The notes under the pieces were generated by a model. It did not search any database and was not told the DNA's origin. It was given only the letters and a program-made list of their open reading frames with translations. Of a DNA stretch of 64,000 bases, positions 35,956 to 48,634 are shown piece by piece (within the stretch, counting starts at the first letter, position 1; the number at the start of each line of letters is the position of its first letter). The stretch comes from Cristatella mucedo (taxonomy: Eukaryota; Bryozoa; Phylactolaemata; Cristatellidae). The DNA is taken from positions 966,501 to 1,030,500 of the forward strand of contig WPIO01000117.1 of assembly GCA_009760855.2 (NCBI GenBank). The letters run 5' to 3'. The translations under genes and the position numbers were made by a program.

Positions 35956-36780
35956 ACATTTATCTCCGTCTGTAGCTCAACAAAGTCATAAAGACTATGT
36001 GGGTGTTACACAGGAGAGTTTTATATAGAGCACTCACAGCCTAAGCGGCTTTCGGTACGCATTCGGTAGCCGACAGACTTAGTCTCACGGTACTAAGAGA
36101 AAGTGAGATACATAGTTGAATCAGGAGAGCAGTTGAGGCAGTGAGTGGCATGGAAGCAGCAGCTCAGGACCGCTGAAAATGATGAGCCATAGCCGAAAAC
36201 AGGAGAGTAGTTGTCGTTGCGTAACACAGTCTAGGACATGCAGAGCTAAAGCTTCTGTCGCCATCGGTCTTTAAGCACAGGAATGGAACAGCTAAGTTAC
36301 TGTCCACACAGGACCTGAGGGCACGAAGAGGCTGAAACTGGTGCAGCAGTTCAGCTAGGTACGAACTACTTGGGTAGGTACTTCATACACGTACAGTAGT
36401 ACACGTACAGTACACATATATAGGTACTTCATACACTTGGTACTTCATTCCAAGCCTTGTGGGTCAGCGTGAGAACTTTTCTCTGTATCCGTTGCTCAAC
36501 CGGCATCCATCCTAGCTCTTTCAGTATAGGGGACGCACGGTCAAGCCTCTGGGACTTGAAGACTAGCCTTGCAGCCATATTCATAGTCAGCTGCAGTGGC
36601 CTAGTTGCTTTCTTTGGTAGCCCAGAGATAATGGAATTACAATAATCAAGCCGAGACAGAACTACGGAGCTAGTTAAATTTCTTGCAAGCCACTGTGGAA
36701 GGCAGCCCCTAATCTTTGATAGGGATCGGACGCTATGGCTAGCTGTAGAGGCAGTCTTCTGAATGAAGCTTTTAAAATAT
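35955..36780 (-). mobile_element. LINE-B (second L2/CR1-type family), 5'-truncated copy
   Basis: On the minus strand: SSVVLSRLDYCNSIISGLP, LQLTMNMAARLVFK and LGWMPVEQRIQRKVLTL, an RT C-terminal region distinct from LINE-A. The downstream part matches the plus-strand copy at 49.6-50.1 kb. The 3' end carries the ATCTCCGTCTGTAGCTC terminal segment. Confidence 0.82.
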
Positions 36781-36840
36781 AAAGTTCTTAGAAATAGATT
36801 GAGTTCTCTGAAGGCGCTTTATCAAATATATTATTTTTAT
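36780..36840 (+). mobile_element. LINE-A 3' tail fragment
   Basis: AAAGTTCTTAGAAATAGATT and GAGTTCTCTGAAGGCGCTTT, then ATCAAATATATTATT. No body precedes it. Confidence 0.65.
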
Positions 36841-37499
36841 TAAAAAACGTAGTCTCCAGTTTCAGGCACCGCCTGACGTCTCAACCTGCAGCTCGCCGAT
36901 CAAGTCTTGTAAGATTTTCTTTTACTTTTCTTCTTTTACTTTTTTTTTACAGAGCATTTTGGCGTTTCGCTAGAAAGAGCCGCCGCCACATTAGCTTTAA
37001 CTTGCTCAATTAGTTCAATGATGCCGATGCAATGCTGCTGATCCAATGAGCTAGACGCTTCTAAAACAATAAATAAGTTTGAAACAGCGATCTCAATTTT
37101 GGTGGAGGTAAGCTGCAGAGAGTTCTTACAAAGAAGTTCCCAGTGATTTGCTGCAGCGCTAGCCAGCGAGCCCGTAGGTTGTGCTGGGCATCAGTAGACA
37201 CCTGTATCTCTAATATATATTTAACGTTTCTGTAGTGTATCTTTAATGTATCTATGTATCTTTACTGTCAAGTATCACCCTTTCGCAGCAGCCCTGTCTC
37301 AAATGACCTTGACGAGCAGCTGCAGGCTAGTGATGAATAAGGAACGTGCCTAACTACGTCATTCTGCACCTTGAGCTACACATAAAGCTATTCAGCTGAG
37401 TCGCGCTGGTTGAGCAACGTCTTCCACTACGCGCGAAGGAAGCTTGGTGACTCCAGTCACAAATTCGTTTTTCCCATAACATTTTTCCAGCGACGACTT

Positions 37500-37580
37500 T
37501 AAAAGAATATAATGTAATGTATCTCCGTCTGTAATTCCACAAAGCCACAAAGACCAAGTGGGCGTGAAGCAGGACAGACT
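37500..37580 (-). mobile_element. LINE-B 3' terminal fragment
   Basis: ATGTAATGTATCTCCGTCTG, then ACAAAGCCACAAAGACCAAG, the same 3' terminus as the copies at 36.0, 50.0 and 53.2 kb. Confidence 0.75.
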
Positions 37581-37589
37581 TTCTTCAAT

Positions 37590-38603
<1,014 letters not shown>

Positions 38604-39089
38604 AGCAGTAGATCAACTGTATAATTACCGAGATTATCCATGCAATATTAGTCACTATTTAGTCTTGTCAAGAATGCATAGTATTTAAAATCTGTTTCAA
38701 AGGTGGCAGTATTTATTACTCCAACATCCCAGATGATATATAAAGTATCCTTCACTGGTTTGCCTTAGTGGTAAACAATTGGAAGATCCTATAACCATTG
38801 TTCTTAGTAATGTTATTGGAGAAGAATTCCTATTATTCTATGTGTAAGTAACAGAAGCTCTTAATAATTAAGTGTATTGATTTTGGATTAATAGATAGCG
38901 CTAGTACTTCTGTTATTTTTAACGTGTTAGCTATGTAAACATTTGTTGCATATGCTGAGTAATTAACTGGACCTGCTACTTAGTAATACACTTATGCCAC
39001 TTAATAGTACATCTCATTTTAGTCCTTCATATCTAATGCAAAACTCGTCTGATAATATAGGTGCAGTAGTTTCAATACCATTGCAACAT

Positions 39090-39440
39090 GATGAGGTTAT
39101 TGCAACTCTACCAATATTTAAATCACCCGTCATTGTGTCTCCACCTTTATTTACATATTGACTGATTTGCTAGCATTGCCTACATCTCCAGGGTTAGTTT
39201 CAGTTCCAAGATTTTTGACTTCAAGTACTTTAAAATCAGTTGCTCCGAATCCAAGTGCCATGCAATTCAAATCTGCATATTCCTTAGTTACAGCATTTGA
39301 AAAAGTGTATTGAATCTGCAGGGCTTGTTATTATATAACTATTTGCATCAAGATCGGATAATAAGTATCCATTCACTTTTGTCTCAAATTGGCTGGTGTC
39401 AACTTTCTTTTCATTCATCTATATAGTTTTCTACACAAAT
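39090..39440 (-). pseudogene. Fibre-like viral structural gene relic
   Basis: On the minus strand the motifs NAVTKEYAD (near 39271-39300) and GGDTMTGDLNIG (near 39118-39150) lie in one broken frame. They resemble repeats of phage and large-DNA-virus tail/fibre proteins (G-D-T-M-T-G-x-L and D-A-x-T-K-x-Y-V-D). A frameshift separates them from upstream coding-like sequence. Confidence 0.5.
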
Positions 39441-40479
39441 CTTTGATCTGCCTAATACTTACTTCCTTTCCTGCTGGTATTATCCAAATAAATCTATTTG
39501 AATCGGTATCTGTAACTACTTGGTTTAATTACTTACCTTTATAATATTTTACATCGCATCTAGGATTAGTCCTATCGTTAAATCTTCCTAAACTCCTAAC
39601 GATATTAAACTATAGTACTTTTCTTTCTCTAATAAAAAATAAGAATAATGATTCACCTATCGATATATCTACTTCTCTATCAGTAGGCACTCTAACACAT
39701 CCAGAGGCTATAAAATTACTTCGTCTTGTTTTTTCATTAAAAATCATTTGGTCACGAGTATTTAAAACTCTGAGTAATAAAATTCATTAAATCCCAGCAC
39801 AAGTAATCCAAGTAGGCATTGTGCATGACACTGCGTATTAACCCTTCTTTAGTTCTCCTGCTCCACAGGCATCTAATTTCTACTAATTTGGTTAGTATTT
39901 ATTTAGTTATTGGAATTAGTACTACTTAATGTCATGTTTTCATATTTTCCAACGCTATAGTTAAGTTATATTGTCTTTCCTTGATCTCTTGAAATTCAGT
40001 AAGACTTCTTTCAAAACGTAGCGATGGAATGATACAAGGTACCACTAGCCTTCTTTTATTATTATTATGTTAACTTCTTTTACCTTTGTTTGTTATCTCT
40101 AATTATTATTATGTTAACTTCTTTTACCTTTGTTTAGTATTTTTCACCTTCCTCTTTTTTCCTCGTCTCATATTCTTTTTATCACTTTCTTTCGCTTCTC
40201 TTCTTCGACTTTGTCGTCTTTTGCTCTCTTTACTTTTGCGCCTGATTCCTGATCAGCTTTTACTATTTTAGTTCGCAGTTCAGACGTTTTCTCTGCTGGT
40301 GAATCTCGACTCTAATGCCAAACATCCATGTTCGTCACTCCAGAGATTAGAGGTTCAACCTTTCCTAGATTGTCCTGTCAGGTACACCAGATTAATATTT
40401 TCCTCCTGATATCTTACGATGCCCATGTCTCGCACAACTCGCCATCTGTATATTATCTGCAAATTTCTATATAGTCATC

Positions 40480-41770
40480 ATTACATCAGAAATTATATTC
40501 ACATGGTGTATATTTTGATCTTTCAAACCAAAATCAACTGTGCTCACAGTTTCAATGTCCCCTCTAGAAAGCAAAAGCATTTGATTGGTATGTGAAGGTC
40601 TACTTTTTCTTCAATATATATATATATATATCGGCTATATCAATTACATATTAGGTTGTAGTCTACTTTGAACAAGAAATCCGCTTTTTTCAACTTTATT
40701 CATTTATGGATTAACTAAATCCCAATGTACAGAAATGTATATATACTTCTTTATTATCTGGTAATAGCATCTTCCAAACTGAATACGTTTTATCAAAGTA
40801 CTTTGCTTTTCTATTCTTTCATAATGAGTTCCACCAACCATACTTGATCAAGTGATCCTTCAGCATTAGAGTTAAAGCCAAGTGTATTTCCTATTGAGTG
40901 AGACGCTTCAGACGAATTAGATCTTAAAAGTACTTCATAATCACTCAGTATTATTATTATCTTATCATCTGCATCAACAGAGAACCTAATTACGAAGCAG
41001 TCATCTCTAATAGTAGGATCATATTAATCATCAACACTTTAGGAAATACTGGGTAATTAAGTTACATAATACTTGTTATTTCCTAATCGTCTGTGTAATG
41101 CATTTATTACTTGACCATAATAGTAATAGCCAGGTCTATTTTCTATTCCAATAGTATCTGTAATCGATCTTTTATACCAGAGCATGTCAATTACTGCAGA
41201 TGCTATGTTTAAAACTACTTTACTGTAGTACATGAATTCAATTCTTCATAGCACTACTTTACAATTCTTTTAGATTTAGCGGTGGTGAAAGTATTGAATT
41301 AAACTACTCGTTATTCCAATTATCCTTATATAAATTTCTTATATTTCATCTGGATAATTTCTATTACATTTTTTTTAAATTGTTATCCTCCAAAGTCTAC
41401 TAGTTTTAGACCATGATTAGTAAAAGCAATAACTATATATACATATATATATATATATTTATTTATATTTATATTTATATATTTCTGAAAATAATTCTTC
41501 AAATGTCATGATACTAAATTTTCGTTGGTTCATACGCCACTAGTTCTCAAGGATAAAGGTTGTAAAAAAACCTCCCAATAAACTGTGCTTAGTTCCATTT
41601 AAATAACTGCTAATACTAGCAGCTAAGTTGTAGTAAACTTTTTTAAATTTTTATTTGAAACGAATACATCATTCTCTGAAATTACTTTCACTCCTTTGGA
41701 ATAGACTACTATATCACGTATATCGGGATATATTATACTACAGTTAGGATCAGAAGTACAAGCATACCTA
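40480..41770 (-). pseudogene. Degraded coding remnants of the viral-like element
   Basis: Minus-strand segments with protein-like composition between stops, for example YYYGQVINALHRRLGNN near 41090-41150, CFVIRFSVDADDK near 40970-41010, ASHSIGNTLGFNS near 40880-40910 and LLLSRGDIETVSTVDFGL near 40530-40590. The last part runs up to the hAT insertion at 41772 and its frame resumes on the other side. I do not recognise the protein with confidence; a capsid-associated or fibre protein is a guess. Confidence 0.4.
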
Positions 41771-41771
41771 G
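41764..41771. repeat. hAT target-site duplication, left copy
   Basis: ATACCTAG immediately before the left terminal repeat; an identical copy follows the right one. Confidence 0.95.
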
Positions 41772-44700
41772 TAGGGCTGTACCGGAATTCGGCTCCGGCT
41801 CCGGCTCCGGCCGAATTCCGGCCAATTTACAAATCCGGCTCCGGCTCCGGCTCCGGCCAAAACTTGGCCGGATTTGGCCGGATTTTTCGAATTTTGGTTG
41901 AATATATTACTCGTTCCATTTATAAGAGGAAGGAGCTGGCCCGACGTCCCTGCGCTCTGCGTCGGGAGAGGGTGGGGAGGCCGAGAGGACGTTCAGACGC
42001 TGATTGAGCACTCCGACGTCAGGTCGTAACGACATGGTTTTGACCTCGGCTCGCGGCGGAACGTTTCCGAGCGCGGTTAGATTCTCAGACGTCAGAGCGG
42101 AACGCTGCGAGCGGCAGCCCGTCGTCGGTCAGGCCGCACCATAGATTCGTTCGCAGTGCATTTGGTCTCACGAAGCCGCACTTGGCGGAAGCGTGCGGAA
42201 CTTCTTCACGGTATACCTTCATTGCAATAGCAGTCACTCTGCAGCCAAGGCGAGACAACTTGCAAATCCGTGCAGGTAACAACACCACTAGCACTGTATA
42301 TCTTTTGCGCTTTTTTCCGAAATTTGAGTTTTGCGTAGTGCGCAGTGTTGCTAGCGCCAGACCGCGTCACTACAGAAGTCACTGAACACATTTTGGTTGG
42401 TCTGGTGTGCCGCGACAGCTTTTGGCAGTTAATCGCGCCCCGCTGAAGTACGTAACCTAAAACGGGGCTGCATTCACGTATTTGAATTCTGTACATAGGA
42501 CCAGGTCAGTGTGACTGCCGTGGAGAATGCGTGTGTGTGCGTGCAGTGCGCATAAATTGCTGGCTATACGCGTAAAGGGCGGCCTTATAAATAAATCCAA
42601 AAGTCTTTTAATTGTGTTTTATTTTTAACTAGATGACAGACAAAATGAAAAACAGTCCAGTTTGGGAATACTTCAGAGAAAAGGACGGTGACAGCTCAAA
42701 ATCCCAGTGTTTGCTGTGTCCAAGCATCTTGTCACGTGGTAAACCAGATGAGCCCAAAAAATTTTCAACTTCGGCCATGCTGACACATCTTCGCTCAAAA
42801 CATTATAAAGAATACAACGAAATGCAAACCAAAATTGCTAATGCAAAGAAGAAGGCTGAAACTGCAGCACTGCCGAATGTTACACCTGGTGCAATAGGCA
42901 AAGTCATGATCCAGAAAACGATTCCCGAACAAGTTGCATGCATGAAAGTATGGGATATCAATAACAGCTCATCAGTGAGAATTCACCGTGCCATTGCTAA
43001 GATGATAATAACAGATATGCAACCGGTTCAGATTGTTGAGAAGGCAGGCTTTGTTGAACTCATGGGAGTTTTAGAGAGGCGTTACACTGTTCCATCACGA
43101 AAATATTTTGCAGAGAGAGTCATTCCTGAAATTAATGATGAAGTTTGCACCCAGCTGTTGGTAATACTCGATCCAGCAACTACTCCGTTTCTGTCCTTTA
43201 CCACTGATACATGGACAGCAGACAATACTGTGCAATCATTCATGGGCTTAACTGCCCATTGGCTGACAGAGGAGTTTGAAAACATGAGTTTTGTGTTGGA
43301 TTGCATGCCATTTGCTGGTCATCATCACACTGCTGCTGGACTGATGACTGCCTTTCAGCAGATGCTTGACAAATGGAACATTAGCTTTGGACGCTGTCAT
43401 GTCGTACTTCGAGACAATGCGGCGAACATATCAAAATGTTTTCGTGATGCCAACATAAAAAGCTTCGGGTGCTTTGCACATACCATGCAGTTATGTGTGC
43501 ATGACGGATTGCTCAGTCAGCGGGGAGTATCAGACATAATAAGTATCGGAAAGAAATTAGTTGGTCATTTTAAACATTCTTCATCTGCGAGTGGTCGGTT
43601 CAAGGAGTTGCAGGCTGAACTGGGTTTGCCAGACCACCAGCTGTTACAAGACGTGAGCACAAGATGGAACTCAACGTTTTACATGCTGCGTCGTCTATGT
43701 GAACAGCGTCGTGCATTAACCCTCTACTGTTCAGAAGTCGTTGGCACTTCCTGCCCAACTGCACATCAGTGGTCCGTGGCTGAAAATGCTGTGTCCGTGC
43801 TTGCTCCGTTTGAAGAGGCAACAAGAGAAGTTAGCCGTGAAGCAGCACGTATATCACTAGTTATTCCTATTGTAACAGCTCTGCGGAACCTGTTGAAGAA
43901 GGACTGCACAGATGCAGGTGTAAAGACTATGAGGTCAACCCTAATCAACTCATTGAATGAACGCTTTGACAGTATCGAGCAGGAAGCCCTGTATACAGTG
44001 GCGACAATGATTGATCCACGATTCAAAACAAAATTCTTCTCATCAGAAGCTACACTGACAGCTACAAAAGCAAGGGTTCTGCTTGCATTCAATGAATTGA
44101 CAGGGCAGATAGAAACTGTGCAAGATGGAAGCCACAACAATCAGTCTGAGCGGCAGGTTGACACAAATGAAGAAATTCCAGCCAAGCAAGCCCGGCTGGA
44201 TAATTCTTCTCAATCATCAGTACTTTGGGAATGTTTTGATGACATTGTTCAATCTACTGCTGGTACCACAGGCAGTGAGCAACAACCAGACATTGACAGT
44301 CAGCTGAACAAATACTTGGCAGAGCCATTAATAAACAGAGAGGCTGATCCACTACAGTGGTGGAGACAGAACAGGGAACGACTGCCAGCTCTGGCAACAG
44401 TAGCTCGCGTTTATTTGGGTGCTCCACCAACAAGTGTACCTTCAGAACGTTTGTTCAGTGTTGCTGGGGAAGTCCTCAGTGATCATCGAAGTTCACTTCT
44501 GCCAGAGAATGCAGCTCGACTGATATTTCTCAAATATAATTCAAAACTGATGAAATAAATTTAAGAAACAAATGTATGAAAAATATATAAAATTACAGTA
44601 CTTATTTTTGTATTTTTGAATTTTGAACTTTAGTCTCTTTTCATTTTTTTTGTGTTATTACCAATATTATGATGTAAAAAATGTTTACTCAATTTTTTAA

Positions 44701-44985
44701 TAAAATGTCACTGCTATACGATTATCACTGAGGTCTCCCACAGCAACACCTATTACACAAAAATAAACAAACAGCAAAAGACAATGATGCTACTTATTAT
44801 TAATAATATTTTTTTAATTAAATATTTATTGTAGTATATATCCTCAAGTAAAAACTTGGTAGTACAAATGGTAAAAATTTGTCCGATGAACAAATCCGGC
44901 TCCGGCTCCGGCCGTATTTGTCATCAAAAATCCGGCAAATCCGGCTCCGGCCGAATTTGAAAAAATCAAATCCGGTACAGCCCTA
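41772..44985 (+). mobile_element. hAT DNA transposon, apparently complete, 3,214 bp
   Basis: The ends are inverted repeats (TAGGGCTGTACCGGAATT at left, the reverse complement of AAATCCGGTACAGCCCTA at right). They are flanked by the 8-bp direct duplication ATACCTAG at 41764-41771 and 44986-44993, the hallmark target site of hAT elements. Subterminal GGCTCC repeats at both ends (41801-41865 and 44895-44955) probably serve as transposase binding sites. One uninterrupted transposase frame lies inside. It is inserted in a relic of the older viral-like element. Confidence 0.95.
42633..44558 (+). CDS. hAT transposase with BED zinc finger (ZBED-like), 641 aa
   Basis: DNA-binding and strand-transfer enzyme of the surrounding hAT element. 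It acts in the nucleus at the terminal repeats. An N-terminal BED finger is formed by C26, C29, H52 and H57. The RNase-H-like core shows TTDTWTADN near residues 190-197 (first Asp) and LRDNAANISKC near 258-268 (second Asp). STRWNST follows near 345. The C-terminal hATC dimerisation block (PSERLFSVAGEVLSDHRS) lies at about 602-620. Length is normal for the family. The frame has no stop. The start is the first ATG after an upstream stop; a second ATG is at codon 5. AATAAA overlaps the stop codon, with another at 44699. An active source or a domesticated copy are both possible; intact TIRs and target duplication favour a young transposon. Confidence 0.95.
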   Translation: MTDKMKNSPVWEYFREKDGDSSKSQCLLCPSILSRGKPDEPKKFSTSAMLTHLRSKHYKEYNEMQTKIANAKKKAETAALPNVTPGAIGKVMIQKTIPEQVACMKVWDINNSSSVRIHRAIAKMIITDMQPVQIVEKAGFVELMGVLERRYTVPSRKYFAERVIPEINDEVCTQLLVILDPATTPFLSFTTDTWTADNTVQSFMGLTAHWLTEEFENMSFVLDCMPFAGHHHTAAGLMTAFQQMLDKWNISFGRCHVVLRDNAANISKCFRDANIKSFGCFAHTMQLCVHDGLLSQRGVSDIISIGKKLVGHFKHSSSASGRFKELQAELGLPDHQLLQDVSTRWNSTFYMLRRLCEQRRALTLYCSEVVGTSCPTAHQWSVAENAVSVLAPFEEATREVSREAARISLVIPIVTALRNLLKKDCTDAGVKTMRSTLINSLNERFDSIEQEALYTVATMIDPRFKTKFFSSEATLTATKARVLLAFNELTGQIETVQDGSHNNQSERQVDTNEEIPAKQARLDNSSQSSVLWECFDDIVQSTAGTTGSEQQPDIDSQLNKYLAEPLINREADPLQWWRQNRERLPALATVARVYLGAPPTSVPSERLFSVAGEVLSDHRSSLLPENAARLIFLKYNSKLMK

Positions 44986-44993
44986 ATACCTAG
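44986..44993. repeat. hAT target-site duplication, right copy
   Basis: ATACCTAG immediately after the right terminal repeat. Confidence 0.95.
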
Positions 44994-45240
44994 TAAAACC
45001 TAAAATTCCTAACATGGTTGATCTACCAGCTAAAAACTGTCTAGCCAACATGCATCTTAGTCCAAGAAAATTCGCTGAAGAAGTATCTATCCCAGTCTCA
45101 AATCTTCCAACAGTAGCACCTGATCGTACTATTTGGTTATTCATTGTGTCTGCAATTCCTACATTAACATCATCAGACACTTCAGAGTATATCCCAGGTT
45201 GCATTGATATTGCTGATTCTTTCCTCATGCGACTCGATAA
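44994..45240 (-). pseudogene. Viral-like gene relic interrupted by the hAT insertion
   Basis: An open minus frame (about 45228 down to the insertion) contains GIADTMNNQIVRSGATVGRF and SSANFLGLRC. The same frame continues on the far side of the hAT element once one target duplication is discounted, so the transposon split an older coding relic. ADTMNNQ is reminiscent of the A-D-P-x-x-N-x-D motif of fibre-type repeats. Function unknown. Confidence 0.45.
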
Positions 45241-45719
45241 AAAATGTATTTAGAATTATTATTTTTTATTGAATCGAATCCAGAAAGTTTCTTACAGCTG
45301 ATTTTAAATATTTTACTACTAAACAATATACGATTTGTTATCTTCACTCTAACTGGATTAGTTGCTCCGCTAAGATTAAAAACGAATCCATCTTAGCTTG
45401 CTTGACTAGAATTCTTGATGTCAATAATTTTTTTACATTTTCTTAGCTGTTTTTTATAATTCACCCATCTGCATATTTAAATTCAAATAACATTTTTTTC
45501 AATCTGGTGGCATAACTTTTTGGAGTATTTCTTGACTTAGCAAGATTATTAACAGCAGAACTAATTGAAGTGTATTGCTTCAGTTTTACCAGCAGCAGAT
45601 TCTTGACTCCAGAGTTGTAATTTGTTTTTTACCTCTTATTTATTTTTTATAATTAATAGAACAATTGTTCTCCACTTTCAGCCATAATAAAGCTCTTTCT
45701 ACTGCAAAAGGTGATATAT

Positions 45720-45751
45720 ACTCACTCACTCTATGATTACTCATATATGTA

Positions 45752-45825
<74 letters not shown>

Positions 45826-45837
45826 TAATCCTAGAGT
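45720..45837. repeat. Inverted repeat around an (AT)n core
   Basis: ACTCACTCTATGATTACTCAT (in two parts) at the left pairs with its near reverse complement at 45815-45837, leaving an A/T-only loop of about 70 bp. It could extrude as a cruciform. It separates minus-oriented from plus-oriented viral-like remnants. Confidence 0.75.
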
Positions 45838-45839
45838 GA

Positions 45840-46740
45840 GTAATCGATCAAGAAAATCCTGTAAATGCTTCCGATGCTGCTACAAAAGATTATGCAGATA
45901 TTAAATTATCATAAACTGGAAGATCTGAAGGCGGTAGTTGGTGTGTGAAATATTATCAGTTACTGTTGACCTTATTTCTGTAATTGACGTTATTAACTAA
46001 TATTACATGAATAAAAATTGTATCAGAAAATTAGATAATGTATTCAAGGAAATTAGACATGGGAGAAAATGCTATTTAAATAATTAATGACCCTGTAGAT
46101 CTTAACGGTAGAATTAGACAATGTTACTTAAACAACTTGATTGATAGAAATAAATGAATTTAACAGTTATAGGGATCATGGATAGCACGCTAAATACAGA
46201 CATATTTTGAGTTACATATCAAGAAAATTGAAACAGTAATTTAGGAATGCTGTTATGCTGAAAGGAATCATGGTAGATGGTCCATGATACTCAACACCAG
46301 ATTTTGGAGCGAAAGTACTTATGCCTCCATTATTCTCAAGATCTGTAGTGGACAAACTTTTAGCTGGTAATTATATCCAAGATAATAATGAAACATTAAT
46401 TGAAAGTACTTTTAGAGCAGTTATTTTGCTATTTTTTTAAAGCAAATAACCATATACAGTTATGTAGAATCAAGATAAAATGTTAAGGAAAGTTTTCTTT
46501 TTATGAAAAGAACTTTTGATCTGGACACAAATATTAAGACTTGCGCTGATAATAATTACATTAAAAATAATTTTTATCAAGTGATTAGAAGTAAAATATC
46601 AGCTAATTCTAAAAAATATGCTAATCTTTTAAACCCGATTCGAGGTTGTGACACAGCAACTAAATCCTACTCAGTTACTAAAGCGATAAATGGGGAAGAT
46701 ACTAAGATAAAAGGAAACTTAACACTGGCTTGAATTTCTG
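45840..46740 (+). pseudogene. Fibre-like viral gene relics, plus orientation
   Basis: NASDAATKDYADIK near 45861-45905 and, in the open frame 46503-46733, RGCDTATKSYSVTK followed by IKGNLTLA. These are the same motif pair as the minus-strand relic at 39.1-39.4 kb but in the opposite orientation. Stops and frameshifts are frequent. Confidence 0.5.
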
Positions 46741-47239
46741 CAAAATGAACTTTTAGAATTCATTCTCCTAATCTAGCAAAGCTGACATATTTAGAAATAA
46801 ATAATTAAATACCGATTGGTATACTTATCAGCACAAATAGGTCATCGCTATTGGTTCAAGTGGAAGTAGTGTTAGACCAGTTAATCAATTAGATTTTTTA
46901 TCTAGATTGATGTAAAAGTGCAAAAACCCAACTTCCTCCAAGCTAATAATAAAAATAGTAGCCATTCTTGGGGCTCAGTTAGAAAAAAATAATACTAATG
47001 ACAATGAGGCATTTTAAATTGCTAAAACTACAGCTATTTGAAATAGTACTTTTAAAAGTGGTATTACTAGTGCAAGGTATCAAATGATAACATCAAACAT
47101 TGAAGCCTACATAATAGATAAAAGTCAGTAATAGTTAGAAACTACCTGCACCGTTTCGCAGATGCAATCCTTCTAACTCCAAACATATTAACAAGCTTCA
47201 TCGTTTTAAGTAAATTAGGCCTAATATATTCTGGAATTA

Positions 47240-47870
47240 ATAATTGAAATCTATGTGTCCTGTTCCAAAGTGACCTTTCTTTAGACGACCACATCAGCTC
47301 CACAAGCAAGGCCACCTACTTTCAGCTACAAAGCATTGCTAAAATCGGGCTTTTTAGACAGAGAAACCACATTTAAGTTGGTCCATGCATTTATGACTTC
47401 CAGTCTTGACTTCTGTTACTCATCGCATACTAGTCTACCGGCCTGTGCAATCAGGCGCTTACAGCTGGTGCAAAACTCTGCAGCGTGGCTTGTCTGGCTT
47501 GACCTGCGCAGTTGCCACATCACATCACTTCTCGCCGATCTGCACTGGCTACCAGTCAAGAAACGCATCAGCTTTAAGGTTTTGTCGCTCACTTTTAGGT
47601 CACTTCATCCTTTGGCTCCAGCCCACCTATCAGATTTACTTCCTCACCAAGCTAAGCATCGCATCATCCACTTTTTGTAATCTAACTGTTTACCAATACC
47701 TCGTACAAACCTCAAATCCTTTGAAGACCGTGCATTTAGTTCGTATGCTCCCAAAGCCTGGAACTCACTCCCGACTTGTGTCGCTCCATCCTCTGACTTG
47801 ACCACATTTTAAAAGAAATTAAAAAACGCACCTATTTATCACAGAATTTCTTGGGTCCTTCTGATTCGAC
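47240..47870 (+). mobile_element. LINE-A, 5'-truncated copy without tail
   Basis: Plus frames: KLVHAFMTSSLDFCYSSHT, LQLVQNSAAWLVWL, LLADLHWLPVKKRISFK and LAPAHLSDLLPHQAKHR. It runs directly into a second LINE-A segment at about 47885. Confidence 0.85.
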
Positions 47871-47884
47871 CTGAATGCGCGTAT

Positions 47885-48630
47885 GCCTATTTTCAGCTTC
47901 ATAACATTGCTAAAATTCAGGCTTTTTTAGATAAGGATACCACGTCCACGTTGGTCCATGCATTCGTAACATCCCGTCTCGACTTCTGCAACTCACTGCT
48001 TACTGGCCTACCAGCATGTGCGATCAGGCGATTGCAGCTGGTGTCAAACATCGCAGTTGCCACATTACTCCACTTCTCGCCGACCTGCACTGGCTACGAG
48101 TCAAGCAACGGATTGACTTCAAGGTTCTGTCACTCACTTTTAGGTCCCTTCATATTATGGCTCCAGCCTATCTCTCAGATATAGTACCCCATCAGGCCGA
48201 GCATCGTACCACTCGCTTTTCGGAATCCAACAGTCTACCAATACCTCGTACAAACCTCAAATCTTTTGGAGACCGTGCATTTAGTTCGTATGTTCTCAAA
48301 GCCTGGAACTGCCTCCCGACCTGCGTCAGAACATCCCCTGACCTGACCACATTTAAAAGGAACTTAAAAACACACCTAATTAGGACAGCATTTAGTGGGT
48401 CCTGTGATTCGTCCTTCATGCGCTTATGCGTGCTGACACTGTGCATACTGCCACTAACCACACTTGCATGCTGACCCTGTACATGACACCCCTAAATATG
48501 TTAGTCTTGTTGCTTATTGAGCATGCCACCACTAACCATTCGATCGTGTTTCCTTTGCAGCAAATTTAAAGTGCTTAGAAAGAGATCGTTTTCTCTGACG
48601 GCGCTTTTATCAAGTGCGTTATTATTAATT
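47885..48630 (+). mobile_element. LINE-A, second copy fused head-to-tail
   Basis: Restarts at the AYFQLHNI-type block and shows LVHAFVTSRLDFCNSLLTGL, a small deletion after LQLV, then SLTFRSLHIMAPAYLSDIV and GDRAFSSYVLKAWNCLP. The common tail (GTGCTTAGAAAGAGATCG) and ATT-rich end follow. Confidence 0.88.
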
Positions 48631-48634
48631 TTTA

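Noticed and set aside
42085-42496. Short open frames at the 5' side of the hAT transposase
   Set aside because: They overlap both strands without domains and lie in the element's leader region.
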